From NCBI GenBank assembly GCA_040954595.2, contig CM082592.2:9610001-9674000 (forward strand): 64,000 nucleotides of DNA, written 5' to 3'. Below the pieces are notes generated by a model. The model was not told the origin of the DNA. It ran no database searches and was given only the letters and a program-made list of their open reading frames with translations. The position numbers and the translations under genes are program-made. Position 1 is the first letter of the stretch, and the number at the start of each line of letters is the position of its first letter. Below, one piece after another: positions 12,307-23,492 of the stretch. This DNA is from Balanoglossus misakiensis (Eukaryota; Hemichordata).

Positions 12307-15300
12307 CCTCTCTCACTCTCTCTCTCTCCCTCTCTCTCTCTCTCTGCCTGACCCTCCTTACTCTGCACGCGCACGCACTTTTGTAAATGCTAATTTGTTT
12401 GTAACGCAGGTATAGTGAAAGCGATAGCTTAGAAAGTGGCGTTGGTGGCAGTATTGTGAGTGGGGAACGTCGACGTCACCGTCGACGTCATCACAGGCGG
12501 CGTGGATCTCGTTCTAGGGACCGGTCCTTCTCAAGCGACTCTTACGGTAGTCGGGACTCGAGGGACGGTCACCGACGCCGGGGGCGGCACCGTCGCAGCC
12601 GAAGACGTGGTAGCATCGACTCAGACAGCGACAATAGTTACCATGATAGGCACGACAGCCGAGGGGGTGAGTGGTCAAAACTATTTTGTCTTTAGCTTAT
12701 TAAAAGCTGAACGCACCTCGAATATTATATTTATTATAATCTGGTCAAACCTGTAGGGCGCAGACGAAGACATCGTCGCCGTCATCGTTCATACTCAAGT
12801 GACGACAGCGGTACAGACCCCGGCAGTGGCGACGACCGCGATCGCAGGCGACGACGTCATCGCCGATCTCGGCGGCGGAGCGAGAGCGACGGAGATTCGA
12901 GCGCCGACAGCCGAGACCGGCGGCGTCACAGAAGACGCCGGCGACGCAGCTACTCGGATTCGGACAGCGACAGATCAAGGTCGAGGCACAAGAAGGGTGG
13001 CCGAAGACACAGGAGACGGCGCAGGTAAAGAATGGGCAATATTATCTGCATCAAAGATTGACAGGACATTCTTCATAACCTGAGTGAAGCACGTGGCTTT
13101 CCATTGTGCCAAACGCCATGCACACGTTGACAATTGTGATAATTGAGAGTTTAGACACCAATTTAACGACTCTGACTCAGAACGGATCATCACTTCATTT
13201 CACAGGGACAGTTCTTACTCTGACTACAGCGATGACAGTAGAGGCGACAGTGGCGGAGGTCGACGGCGCGGCGGCGGTCGTCGTCGGCGGAGGAGGAGAT
13301 CTTACTCCGATGACAGCTATTCAGGAGATGATGAAGACCGTAAGTGATATCTATCAACATTTATCTTCTAAATCAACTTTTCGAGTTTTTTTCCCTTTTG
13401 CATGACAGTGGCTTTGCGTTCAGGTTCCCGGCATGCACTTCGAGAGTACAGTGGTGGTGATGGCTTTCAAACTAACAGACCAGTTTAAATTTTCAGATTT
13501 TCGCTTTTTCTTGCCGCTCGAGGAACGAGGAGGGAGCCAGCCGTCCATGCATGTACTGTGAGCCATTCTTTCTTCAACGACCGCAGCGGGGTTGTGGTCA
13601 CCTAATAACAGATTTTGTGCCGAAGAAAAATGACGTTGTTGTATACAGACTATTAATGAAACCAGATTAAATGTCATTGGTTTACTCGTTTGTTCTTAGA
13701 AAATTGAAGAAAGATTGGCTGCACAGTTACTATACGCCCGGATTATTCGTTCTGTGTTCTCTCACTAACCACATACTAACTATGTCTAACTTCTAAGAGT
13801 GTGACAGGATCTTGTCAACTGTGTATGTTGTGTCTATGCATTGTGTTCTCTTCTCATTGAGAAGATTGACACCTTTATCTGTGGTGAAGGGATAGTCACC
13901 CGGAGAGGTGTTTTGTAAAGGTATTTATACTTGACGAGGGTATGCATGGAAGTGCATGACTTTTAACTGCATGACGTGTGTATCCCTGGCGTCACCACGT
14001 CAGGGAATTGACCTTTAACCCCTACTGACTTGCCGTGTATGACAATGACGAATTCAGTAAATTTGTAATATTGTGAATCGTAAATACCATTCAGGACGAC
14101 AACGACGACGATCAGGTCGCCGACATCGTAGACGACGACGTCGCGACAGTTACAGCGATGACAGTTACGACTCAAGGGGTGATGGCGACGATGACGGCGG
14201 CGGTGGACGACGCCGACATAGGCGACGCCGACGACGGAGAAGTTACGACAGTTTTGACAGTGAAAGTGACGACATGTCAGGAGACGAAGGCGGTGGCGGT
14301 GGCCGTCGTAAGGGTCGTAAAGGAAAAGGTGGCCGTCGTCGACGTCGTCACTACAGCGACTCGGAGTCTTCGTACTCGGAGGTAAGTGCATTTTGTTCTT
14401 TCGGTTACAAACTTCACTTCTACTTCGTTTTTGAGGAAAATAGCAAAGCTGAAATTCCAAATTCCTCAGAAGACACATTCATTCATTCATTTACGAAAAC
14501 AATCAACATGCATTCGTATTCTCAAACTACAGAGTGACGACGATAGAGGCGGCGGTCGAGGACGGCGGAGACGTGGAAGACGGCGTCGCCACAGCGACTA
14601 TAGCGACGACGAGGATGATGGCGACTACGACAGCGACGGGTCGCGGCGACGCGGCAGGAGGAGACGGGGAAAAGGCGGTGGTCGTCGCCGACGCGGACGA
14701 AGGAGGCACGGCAGTTCAGATGACGACAGTTACAGCGGCGGCAGTGGTAGCGACAGTGAATACAGTCGGCGCCGTAGACGGCGCCGTCGCAGACGTCATG
14801 GTACTTCACCATTTGATTTGGGTTGATTTGAGTTGCCTCGGTTGCGGGTTACAATTAAAAGCCTGTGTCTGCCGCAAATATCATCTCATAACGTATTTGC
14901 CGCAGCAAAAATACAATTTTTTGCATTTCTCCGCCTGTTTCTTTCGTTTTTCGCTAATTAAATGAAATATAAGCGCTGAAGCAACAACCTTCTACAAACT
15001 GCTGCACTGCAAATCTGGCTACTCTATTGCAAAATAATTTCTCAGTTATATTTGAAATATGTTCTAGTCTTTTGACTTAATTTTCACAATTTACTTTTAC
15101 CTTTCAAGGAGATATCCACAGTGCATTTTAAAACTCTGGAAACACAAGTTACAACTTAAGTCAAATAAAGCACAGATTGATAAGTGTGTGTCAGATACTA
15201 GTAAAGCAAATTGAAAATTAAACTTTCCAACATTCACTCTCCGGAATCTAATATTAGTAAGAGTAAAAATCATCATTCGATGGCAACCTGAGTTGGTGCA

Positions 15301-18300
15301 CACGTTTATCCTAGCAAGTAACGCAGAATAATGATAAAAACACCGAGTTTTTACTCAGTGTGATTTTATCCAGTAAAATGCTTCAATTATGATCTCTATG
15401 GTATAAGACAACGATTTGGACAAGAAAATTTACTCTTTCGTATACATGTACATATTTTGACGTGAACGACAATTCGACAATCCACGCGAGACAGTATGGT
15501 TGTGGTCAATACGTGCCCGAACATCATTTCTTTTTGCAGGTGCAAAGTATCTTTGGGTCGTTTTGCTTTTTTTAACTAGCCGAATCCGAATAAGATCACA
15601 GCAATGCTTACGTGTGCACTCTCGTCGTTTCGTCTTTCTGTATGCATCAAAACTAACCAATGGTTACTTCTAACCCGCAGTGTCTATACGTTATATATTA
15701 CTTCACTAACAATTTCCTTTGGGGAAATTTGGTCCATTTATTTCACATGCGCTTTCTTTTACAGTTTTGAAGTTTTCTCCTAAGGCCAGCTTCTAGGGCA
15801 ATATATTATAAACATGTTTTATTGTCGAATATTATCTCATATCATTAAAAGAAAGATTTACTTTCAGGAGTGTCTCATTGGTCAAAGGTCATGCTGAAGC
15901 GGGTGCTTCATGCTGCATTCACGTGTGGACATTTTACAGACACTCTGTCGTCATTACGCTTGCGTTGTGATTAGTACGATATTGTCCGTGCATTATTCAT
16001 TTGGCAAATCTGAGTAAAGTCTCCAATATTTTTAAGTCATACAATTCATCTGCTTTGGAACGTGTTTTGGCTTTGGTTTGCTTTTCGCGATATAAAATAT
16101 GAAATCTTAACTTTTTTGTCTTTCCTTATTTCAGATTCCAGTTATAGTGATAGGTAAGTGTATTTTAAGTTGTGTAGAAATCAATCTCTGAGATTTGCTG
16201 CTAGTGCCGTCACCAACTATAGTGAGTGGCTGGAACATCCCTATTGAGCATACGCCCACGATAAAACAGAAAATGCATATTGGTTGAGAAAATGTGGGCA
16301 TATGTATAGAGAGTGACTACCACAGAACCTGTGAATAAACCACGCTTGTCGCTATCACTTTCGGTTACAGCTCAGAGTCGACAGACATAGCCTCGGTCCG
16401 GAGCTCGGCGATCAGCGCGGCGAGCGACCCGAGTAGCGTGCACAGCAGTGACGTTTCCAGCGTCAGTGGAGACTTCAGCGAAACTGAGAAGAGGAGGATG
16501 AAAGCGGAGAAGAAGAAAAAGATCTTCGAGCAGAAGAAACAGAAGAAGCAAGTGGAGAAGATCGAGAAGGTCAGGGAGCAGGTGGAGGTCAAGAGGGAGA
16601 AGAAACGCCAGGAAAAACAGGAGAAGAGGGAGAAGAGGGAAAAGAAGAAGGAGAAACGAAGAGAACGGGAGAGAAGGAGGTATGTTGCTGTTTGTGTGAA
16701 CACCAATAAAGTTTACTATAATAATTGAAGTCTTAAATGTCATAGCCAGTCTCGCGAGATCTCGCAATGAGCGGAAAATCATCTATCGTGGTTTGTGACT
16801 TTCTCAGGCGGCGCTACTCGAGCAGCAGTAGTTCGGAGAGCACGAGACCCGTGAGTCCCGTGAGGAGTGACGAAGTGTCCAGCGTTCACAGCAGTCAGGT
16901 GTCCAGCGTGAGCGGAGACTTCAGCGACGGCGAAAGGCTGCGCAGGAAAGAAGAAAAGAAGAAGAAACTCAAAGAGCAGAAGAAAGAGGTCAAGCAGAAG
17001 CAGAAGGAAGAGGTTAGGAAACAAGAAAAGCGTGACCGACACGAAAGAAGGCGGGAACGGAGGAGGTATGTTCAGTAAAGATGTGTTTTTTTCTGATCAA
17101 ATAAATTTTGGACTCATTTTGACTAATAGTGGTGTCCTTTAGTCATCAAAAACTACTTTGTTACTAAATTTCTTCAGGCGAACTTTAAATGTGCCCGTGT
17201 CTGATCTCGCATTGGCTGTTTTGTTCACACGCAGGCGCAGAAGTTACATGAGCACAGTAAGTGCGGCCAGTGCTGCTAGCAGCGTGCATAGCAGCGACAT
17301 TTCCGACGTGTCCGGCGACTACAGCGACGGCGAGAGGGAAAGAATCAAGCACGAAAAGAAACGGAAGAAGAAAGAGGAAAAACAAGTCACGAAGCAACTC
17401 AAGAAAGAGAAGGAACGGCGAGATGAGAGGCGAAGAGAAAGGAAAGGGCGCAGGTATTGATGATTTGTCTCCAGAACAACTTGAATGCTGCGAGTTTTGT
17501 GTGCGTATATGGATAGCCTTGTGCGTTACTTTGGCAGACTGGTTAACGGTCGTTTATTTTATTTTTTTGCTTAATTTCAAGACGCGGTAGCGACGAATAC
17601 TCGAGCGACGATTCCTATGCACGTGGAAAGCAAGACTTCTACGATCTTCCGGAAGAAAAGAGGAGATCGATGGTGAAATACGGGAAAGGCAGTCGACGTG
17701 GCTTGACCAGTCCGATAGAACAGGACGATTATCGAGGAATGGAATGGGAGTAAGTACATATTTTTGCGCAAATGTTGACATTTTTCCTAGAATCTCTCTA
17801 TTAATGTGATCCTATCTGTGAAATTATGGAAAGCTTCCTGAGAGCAATAATCATATGAAATGAATATACATCCTATTAATTATTTGATCAACTTCGAAAT
17901 GGCTTCCTCAACTTATTGATCACGTGACATTTACTTCACAGCAAAAGGAAAAAGAAAGACAAGAAAGGAAAGCGGCGATCGGGTGTTGGTGCGGACGATT
18001 CGGATGACGACAGTGTCCAGATTGAAATCACTACATCTGATGGCAAGAAGGTGAAAATGAAGAAGGGCCTCATAAAACAGCTTCGACGGGAGGGCAAGCT
18101 GGACGCCAGCGGGGCTGTGAAACAGAAGATACGCGTCAAAAAGGACGGAACGCTGGCGCGCGACAGTGACAGCGACGCCGAGAGCGTTACCTTGGATACC
18201 TCCACGGTGACCAAGCTGCAGAAGGAGGCAGGGGCGTTTGATTTGATGGGCGTCAGCCAGAAGTGGACAGGCTTTGCCCCGACGCCCGAACCGCCTAAAA

Positions 18301-20653
18301 CACCCACGGATGGTGGAAGAATTAAGCGTGAGTATGCCTTGACACCCTCAGCTGATGAACTACGAACGAGAAAAGATACGAATACGAAAACATATTCATT
18401 GTATTATGATGACGGCTGCTTGCGTGATAGTTGTAGGTAATTTCAATAGTGAAGCTCCAGATGATCAATAAAATTCTTTATAAATTCTTGCAGTAAAAGG
18501 AGTGCGTAAAGTTCAGGCTGCATTCCGAAAAGATCAAGGACGACTGCAATCACAGTTACAGAAAGTTTTGGAGTCAGCGAAAGAGTTGAAAGACGAAGAA
18601 GAAGAAGCAGAAAATACTTTGGATGAGAGAGGTAAGTGAAGTGCATGAACATTGTGGCTAATTGAGTGAGAGAGTGGGTTGGTGAGTACTAGTGAGTGAC
18701 TGACTGACTGATTATGATTAGTGACGCCTTTGACACATGTCCCCTTTCTCCTGTAGACTCGTCAATAAACTTCATAGCTCACTACAGACTTATAGAGGAA
18801 GTCAAGGTAGACCCGTTTGCCAGGGCCTTTGTCATCGAAGACGGCAATGAAGATTTGATTCTGGATGTGTCGGTGAGTTACACACGCTTGTCTGACGCGC
18901 GCTGTGCCCTCTGATTGGCTCAAAGTACATGGAGGGAGGGCATTGCTTTTTGCACACTCTAGCATCCACCTGACTTACATTTGATGCTTTTTACATTACA
19001 GGAGTTGAAAACAGCATTGGAAGGAATTCCATCCACCCAAGACGTAAAGGAGAAACAGATAGGCTATGCTTTAAAGGTAAATATTTTTTTTGTCGCGAGT
19101 TTAACTGTTTACATTTTTTGGCGGACCTGGGTGACCATGATCTAATATTGTGTTGTTTTGTCTGTGGTGTCATTACAGGTTCTAGACATCGACGATCACT
19201 CCAAAATCTCATTCAAAATGTTTGCTGTAGTTGCGGCTGTACTCGAACGCATATGTAACATGGAGTAAGTATATCAAGATTCTCTCCCTCCCCCCTCTTA
19301 TATCGACGTTACATCTGTCTAGCTTCGCCTATTCATGAATTTTTATTATACATGTAATTTTCATTATCTTAACACACCGGGTTTTTTTTTTCTTTCCTTC
19401 ATCCAGTCCATACGATCAAAACCTGATAGACAAATCGGACCTCATGGATATCGAAAGGAAGATGGCGCTCTACAAGGTAAGATCTCAAATATCCGTTCAA
19501 CGGACTTGGTGACCGCCACAGTTGACAGAACTTGAGAAAGAAATAAGATGTTCACACATCCTACAGTAATCATGATAGTCACCACTTTCTCTAACCACTC
19601 TGTCTTCCCAGGCGATGTTTTATTGCAATGTCAACTCGGACAGAAGTCCCAATTTTATCACTGCTGAATCTCTGCGCATTGAGCTGATTGCCGGCGGACT
19701 CAACCGTGCTCAGGAAGATTACATTATGTCGAAGATGAAACCTAATGAATACAAAGAGGTAAGCGGTGTCTTCACCTCTGACAACGACAGTACACACCCC
19801 GGGTACACACCAAGTCTAACTTTCTACAAAAGGAATATGACGTCCGCTGCCAAAACCCGGAACACGCTCGTAGCATAGTATCTAGCGTGGCTGTCTCTGG
19901 AAGGCACCTACCACGAAGATAACGAGAATAAATGATTTATTACATAGAGTTGTTTTTTCTTGAGGGGCCTTCTTCAAAAATTAATCGGAATGGCCTATGC
20001 TACACGGAGCCCGTCGAATCTCATGCGAAATTTATGGAGATTTCCAATCACCAAGATCTCTGATCAATATTACGTTTCCTGTGACCAAAATCGCCATCTT
20101 TTATTGTGCTTTTCAGATTAACTTCATCGATTACATGGCTTACATTCCGCTGTTCATGTCGATGCACGAAAACATCGTCGGAAACCCACTCGATCGGTCC
20201 TACAGGTATACCGAGAAGAGGGAAGAGATTCAACGCGACCAGGTGCAGCTTGGACTGCCCATGCGCAGAGAATTTCTGCAGCTGCCTAAGAATGTCTTTC
20301 CGACCGGGGGTGTCTCTGCTAGGATGAAGGACGGAGATGCCTCCGCTCGGGGATTCGTTGATAGCGGTGAACTCATTGGCAAACAGGTGTCTAAGTAAGT
20401 ACCCGCAGACAACAGAACAAGACAGGGCTTGTGGATAGACCGTGGGGGAGAGGTACTGAGTTGGAAACCAAGTGTTCATACTTTTTTGTTAATCTCTAAA
20501 CCTATTTGAATTATTATCATAAACCATTTCATTTTTAGTAAATGCACCTACAGAAACTAATCGAAGATATCAATTTTGTTCAACAGGTTGCCTAAAATCG
20601 GTTCTCGTCCAGGCTCGCGCAAGAAATCTCGCATGTTCTTGTCGCTGGACTGA
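3353..20653 (+). CDS. Unnamed 25-exon gene: Arg/Asp/Ser-repeat protein with C-terminal EF-hand-like region (about 1444 aa)
   Basis: I do not recognise this protein. Twenty-five exons keep one frame through every junction: 3353-3494, 4595-4701, 10863-10925, 11102-11267, 11455-11664, 11810-11906, 12410-12666, 12757-13024, 13206-13339, 14095-14381, 14533-14800, 16135-16153, 16371-16679, 16808-17065, 17235-17453, 17582-17749, 17942-18327, 18494-18631, 18757-18872, 19002-19076, 19179-19264, 19407-19476, 19612-19758, 20117-20394, 20587-20653 (stop TGA). The ATG at 3353 sits in GCGGCGATGG. Order of parts: short N-terminus (1-104), basic/acidic coiled segment (105-260), RRR/DSYSDD repeats (260-672), three duplicated charged exons (673-934), Lys-rich linker (935-1119), helical EF-hand-like region (1120-1422), basic Ser-rich tail. 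No signal peptide or membrane segment is seen. Role unknown; low-complexity arrays plus a Ca-binding-like fold suggest a scaffold (inference). An exon could be missed in the 6.1-kb second intron. Confidence 0.85.
6932..6956. repeat. GC-rich perfect 9-bp hairpin
   Basis: Arms CGCGACGGC (6932-6940) and GCCGTCGCG (6948-6956) enclose a 7-base loop. It lies in AT-richer intron sequence of the unnamed gene, with no T-run or other context that gives it a role. Confidence 0.6.
9740..9752 (+). repeat. Poly-G run
   Basis: An unbroken G tract of 13 bases in intron 2 of the unnamed gene. It is one of six G tracts of nine or more bases in the window, all on the plus strand. Confidence 0.8.
11327..11341 (+). 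repeat. Poly-G run
   Basis: An unbroken G tract of about 15 bases in the short intron between exons 4 and 5 of the unnamed gene, on its sense strand. Confidence 0.8.
12233..12345 (+). repeat. (TC)n microsatellite
   Basis: About 113 bases of nearly pure TC dinucleotides with a few TT, GT, CC and CA interruptions lie in the intron before exon 7, ending about 65 bases upstream of its acceptor. In that position it also acts as a very long pyrimidine tract on the sense strand. Open frames of (SL)n or (ER)n read through it are not genes. Confidence 0.92.
12410..16153 (+). other. Arg/Asp/Ser/Gly repeat exons 7-12 of the unnamed gene
   Basis: Exons 7-11 (12410-12666, 12757-13024, 13206-13339, 14095-14381, 14533-14800) encode about 400 residues made of alternating basic runs (RRRHRRR, GRRRRRRR) and acidic/serine units (SDSDN, DSYSDDS, SYSGD, SDSESSYSE). 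Exon 12 is a 19-base microexon (16135-16153) that adds only SSYSD between split codons. The exons share codon flavour (CGA, CGT, CGC, GAC, AGC), are much richer in G+C than the introns, and look like copies of one another grown by slippage or unequal exchange. The pattern resembles RS/RD domains of splicing factors, but no RNA-recognition motif is present, so that reading stays open. Exon 11 ends at a weak GTACTT donor. Confidence 0.8.
16371..17453 (+). other. Three tandemly duplicated charged exons (13-15) of the unnamed gene
   Basis: Exons 16371-16679, 16808-17065 and 17235-17453 share one plan. A Ser/Ala/Thr-rich lead is followed by a nearly constant signature: SSVHSSDVSSVSGDFSETE, SSVHSSQVSSVSGDFSDGE and SSVHSSDISDVSGDYSDGE. 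A long Lys/Glu/Arg helix follows and ends in R/E-rich basic residues. All three start and end in the same splice phase (split AG|N codon), so copies can be gained or lost without a frameshift. The Lys/Glu stretches are predicted single alpha-helix or coiled coil; the Ser/acidic signature looks like a CK2-type phosphorylation region (inference from composition). Confidence 0.88.
17582..20653 (+). other. C-terminal exons 16-25 with EF-hand-like region
   Basis: After a Lys-rich linker (KKMKMKKGLIKQLRREGK-like, exon 17) the protein becomes ordinary globular sequence. Exon 18 is an amphipathic helix (RKVQAAFRKDQGRL). Exons 19-24 form paired helices around loops such as DIDDHSKISFKMF and NVNSDRSPNFITAESL, with spacing like EF-hands. 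The first loop has Met where the bidentate Glu should stand at position 12, and the second has an extra residue, so calcium binding is doubtful. The last exon ends in a basic Ser-rich tail (GSRPGSRKKSRMFLSLD). The EF-hand-like call rests on loop spacing and helix pattern only; it should be tested with a profile search. Confidence 0.6.
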
Positions 20654-20767
20654 TTGACATCGTTATTAAGGGCGCTACAAAGGTGACCAGACAAGAACTT
20701 GCCAGTGCAATTGACCTCAAACTCCGTCCAAGTTGAAGATACTACGACAATAACTGGCTGTCAGTCT

Positions 20768-20773
20768 ATTAAA
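20768..20773 (+). promoter_or_regulatory. Possible poly(A) signal (ATTAAA)
   Basis: ATTAAA lies about 115 bases after the stop codon of the unnamed gene. An AATAAA also occurs near 21604, so a longer 3' end is possible. Confidence 0.35.
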
Positions 20774-22646
20774 TATAATAGCAAAGGCTCAATGAAAAAT
20801 TCACAGATTTCGCGGATAACTTGTATTTGTAACACAGATGCTGCGACCCGGACAAGTTACCCGTGAATTCAAATATGCCAAATCAAAATATGGAACTATC
20901 TTTTTAGACAACCATAATGACAAGTCGCATAGTCTATCATATTTTTCTGTATATATGTGTCATATTTTGAAACAGTGTGGACAATTTTAATTGTAAAAAG
21001 AGAGATAAAATGAACTTCAATCAATTCAATTGATCAAGTGATAAAATTATTTCTTATACCTCGAAATGTAGGAGCATATTTTGTTTGAATATTTTAATTT
21101 TTCAAAGAAAAATGAAGATTGTATTCGTAAAGCTTCATTTTTATATTGTGTGGTGTGTTGTATTGTGTTTCTAGTGGTTCTAAACCGAATTAGAATGTGG
21201 CATTTTTTACAATTTTGCAAACATTCGCACAACTTGCTGTCAGGGATGACGTCATCTATGTTAATTTATTCTAATCGATGCACCTTCGGTTCAAAACGAT
21301 TGAGACCACGTGGGACTAACAACATGACGTCACTCTTCTTGCAAGTTGTGTAGACCATTGGCTGCTTTGTATGTGGATCGACAAGTCAATGGTAAACCTT
21401 GCTACCTCCAGACGCGGGACACCGCGTCCAAGTAGCAGAGGTTTGTGATTCCGAATTCAGGCATATCAGATGTATGAGAATGCGTAAATTAAAAGTGTGT
21501 GTGTGATGATCTTTCCGTGAAACATAATTATATAACCACTATTCTTGCCATTTACAATTTATCGTTTTGTGTCATTTGTTGCTTATGGAGGGTGCTATGA
21601 AGCAAAATAAAAAGGAATTGAAAATTTGGAAAAATATTTTGTCTGTCGTGTAAGTTTACCTTAGTACCAGATGCACGCACACAATGCTATATTTTTCTAT
21701 TTTAAACAAAGTCGTGCAGGCTAAACTCTCCGTAACAACATACAATACAGCACAGGGTTGTGTACAATTTAAATTTAATTGTCTTGTTAAAATTGAAAAT
21801 CATATAACAAAAATCAAAATCCAAATAAAAACATTGAATTTCTTGTTAAAATTGTGCATGGCTTCACTCTAAGCCATTATAGTAATTTTCTCCTAATGCT
21901 AGTAGTATGCAGGACACAATTGCGTTTTATTCGACTTAACTCACTCGACATATCAGGGGGTGCTTGATTTTTTGTAAGTGTGTGACCTTTATCCTGCCAC
22001 CCCTGTTTTCCCTGTAAATGGGATGAACCATACCACTCACAACAATAGAGTACACCAAAGTACAGATGACAAGAGGAGAGGGGGTTAAAACTGAAAGTAG
22101 ATGAGGTGACAGACGTACTGCGGATTTGAGGTCAGAAATCTTTCTTACAGAAGTCATATCTCTACATCTAGAAGGTTACAGTTTAACAAGATCATCTGTA
22201 CATATTTCTATGGCACTCGCAGCAGACCCGATGCATGATGGGAAAATACACAAGTCTGACTGCAGCCAAACTCCAGAATCAGTTACAAAGAGAATTTTGA
22301 ATCCCACAGACAGTAAAAGAAATGGGAATATATCAAGAACAGCAAAGAGTTTTTAAGCAATTTACACAGCGCAGGACAAAATGCAGGTTAAAGAGTGATG
22401 TCAACACAACCTGTTAAAACTGGAAATCAATACATGAAGCTGAAACGTTCAAACTGTGCCACATACATAATGGAAGATGTTGATTGAAAGAATAACACAA
22501 TATTACCTCCTGACGTATTTACTGCTAGTTTTATGAAGGACGAAAAACAGAACCTTCCAAATTACACATGAATTACAGCAAAATGCCGAGATTTGCATTT
22601 TCCTCCTTCAAACTATGATCCATGGGATCAAGTCTAACATTTTAAA

Positions 22647-22720
22647 CCTTTCACTCCCGTATAGTGGTCCAACTGTCACAGAAAACAGTGTATTTGGACC
22701 AAATCATGGTGGTGAAAAGG
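22647..22720. mobile_element. Degraded MITE-like inverted repeat
   Basis: CCTTTCACTCCCGTA at the left mirrors CATGGTGGTGAAAAGG at the right, and an inner TGGTCCA (22665-22671) mirrors TGGACCA (22695-22701). The ends resemble those of the TTAA-flanked element at 28423-28507, so this is probably an older copy of the same family. No clean target duplication survives. Confidence 0.45.
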
Positions 22721-22854
22721 ATGAAAAACAAAGACAGCTCCTAGTATAACCCCATTATTTTAAAGTTTCTATTACTTCGACATGTGTCTGTAGCTATCAT
22801 GATTTAACTCTAATGTTTCTGGAAACAAGTCAACTTTTCTGACAGGAATTTTTC

Positions 22855-22865
22855 GGGGGGGGGGG
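22855..22865 (+). repeat. Poly-G run
   Basis: Eleven G in a row about 200 bases left of the foldback element; no function visible. Confidence 0.75.
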
Positions 22866-23057
22866 CGTTTTCCTACCACAAGAGGGCGCCAACCACCATG
22901 TACCTGTGAACAAGCCAAGGTGACGACCATATATTTGTGTCTGGACCTTGATTATGGGTGTTGATTGTACAATTTTCGGTAGCCATCTTGAGCCCTGCCT
23001 AAAGAACAGCAGTTTGCATTAACTGGGCCTTACACAACGCACAGATGACCAGTGCTG

Positions 23058-23066
23058 TAGTTTCTG
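23058..23066 (+). repeat. Left target-site duplication (9 bp)
   Basis: TAGTTTCTG, identical to 23493-23501, flanks the foldback element directly. Confidence 0.9.
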
Positions 23067-23492
23067 TAGTCTCGGTTACCCAGAGCCCTCTGCTTCTTCC
23101 GTTAGGCACTCCAGAAAGAGGGTCTGGGGAAACCCGGTAGACTAACCGTCAGGCGGAATCAGGACAGCTGCGATGCATGACGGGAGATTAATATTCGATA
23201 CGATATTATGATATGTCGATATTAGAAAACTATTTACCGAACTTCTCTCTCTCTTTTCAATTTGTATACAGTTTTAGCAGGTCTAGCACTTCTCAGCATG
23301 TTTTCTTTATCGTATGTCATACATGTCGGCCGTGGGTTCGCGCGCAGGACGTCGCCATTTTGGAATATTAATCTCCCGTCATGCATCGCAGCTGTCCTGA
23401 TTCCGCCTGACGGTTAGTCTACCGGGTTTCCCCAGACCCTCTTTCTGGAGTGCCTAACGGAAGAAGCAGAGGGCTCTGGGTAACCGAGACTA
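23067..23492. mobile_element. Foldback/MITE DNA transposon, 426 bp, perfect 130-bp TIRs
   Basis: The left arm (23067-23196, starting TAGTCTCGGTTACCC) is the exact reverse complement of the right arm (23363-23492); I found no mismatch over 130 bases. A 166-bp AT-rich, non-coding middle separates them. Immediately outside, the 9-base word TAGTTTCTG occurs directly at both sides (23058-23066 and 23493-23501): a target-site duplication. No transposase is encoded, so it is non-autonomous. Long TIRs with a 9-bp duplication are typical of Mutator-like elements; Merlin-type (8-9 bp) or foldback elements are alternatives. Identical arms and an intact duplication mean a recent insertion, or arm homogenisation. 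Confidence 0.93.

Noticed and set aside
12183-12386. Open frames made of (SL)n or (ER)n
   Set aside because: They are translations of the TC microsatellite in an intron.
13963-14478. 171-codon minus-strand open frame rich in His, Arg, Cys and Val
   Set aside because: It is the antisense shadow of repeat exon 10 of the unnamed gene plus intron sequence; the plus-strand exon has matching splice sites and phase.
16365-16782. Two long minus-strand open frames rich in Leu, Phe and Ser
   Set aside because: Antisense of the Lys/Glu-rich exon 13; Lys codons read backwards give Leu/Phe runs that mimic membrane protein.
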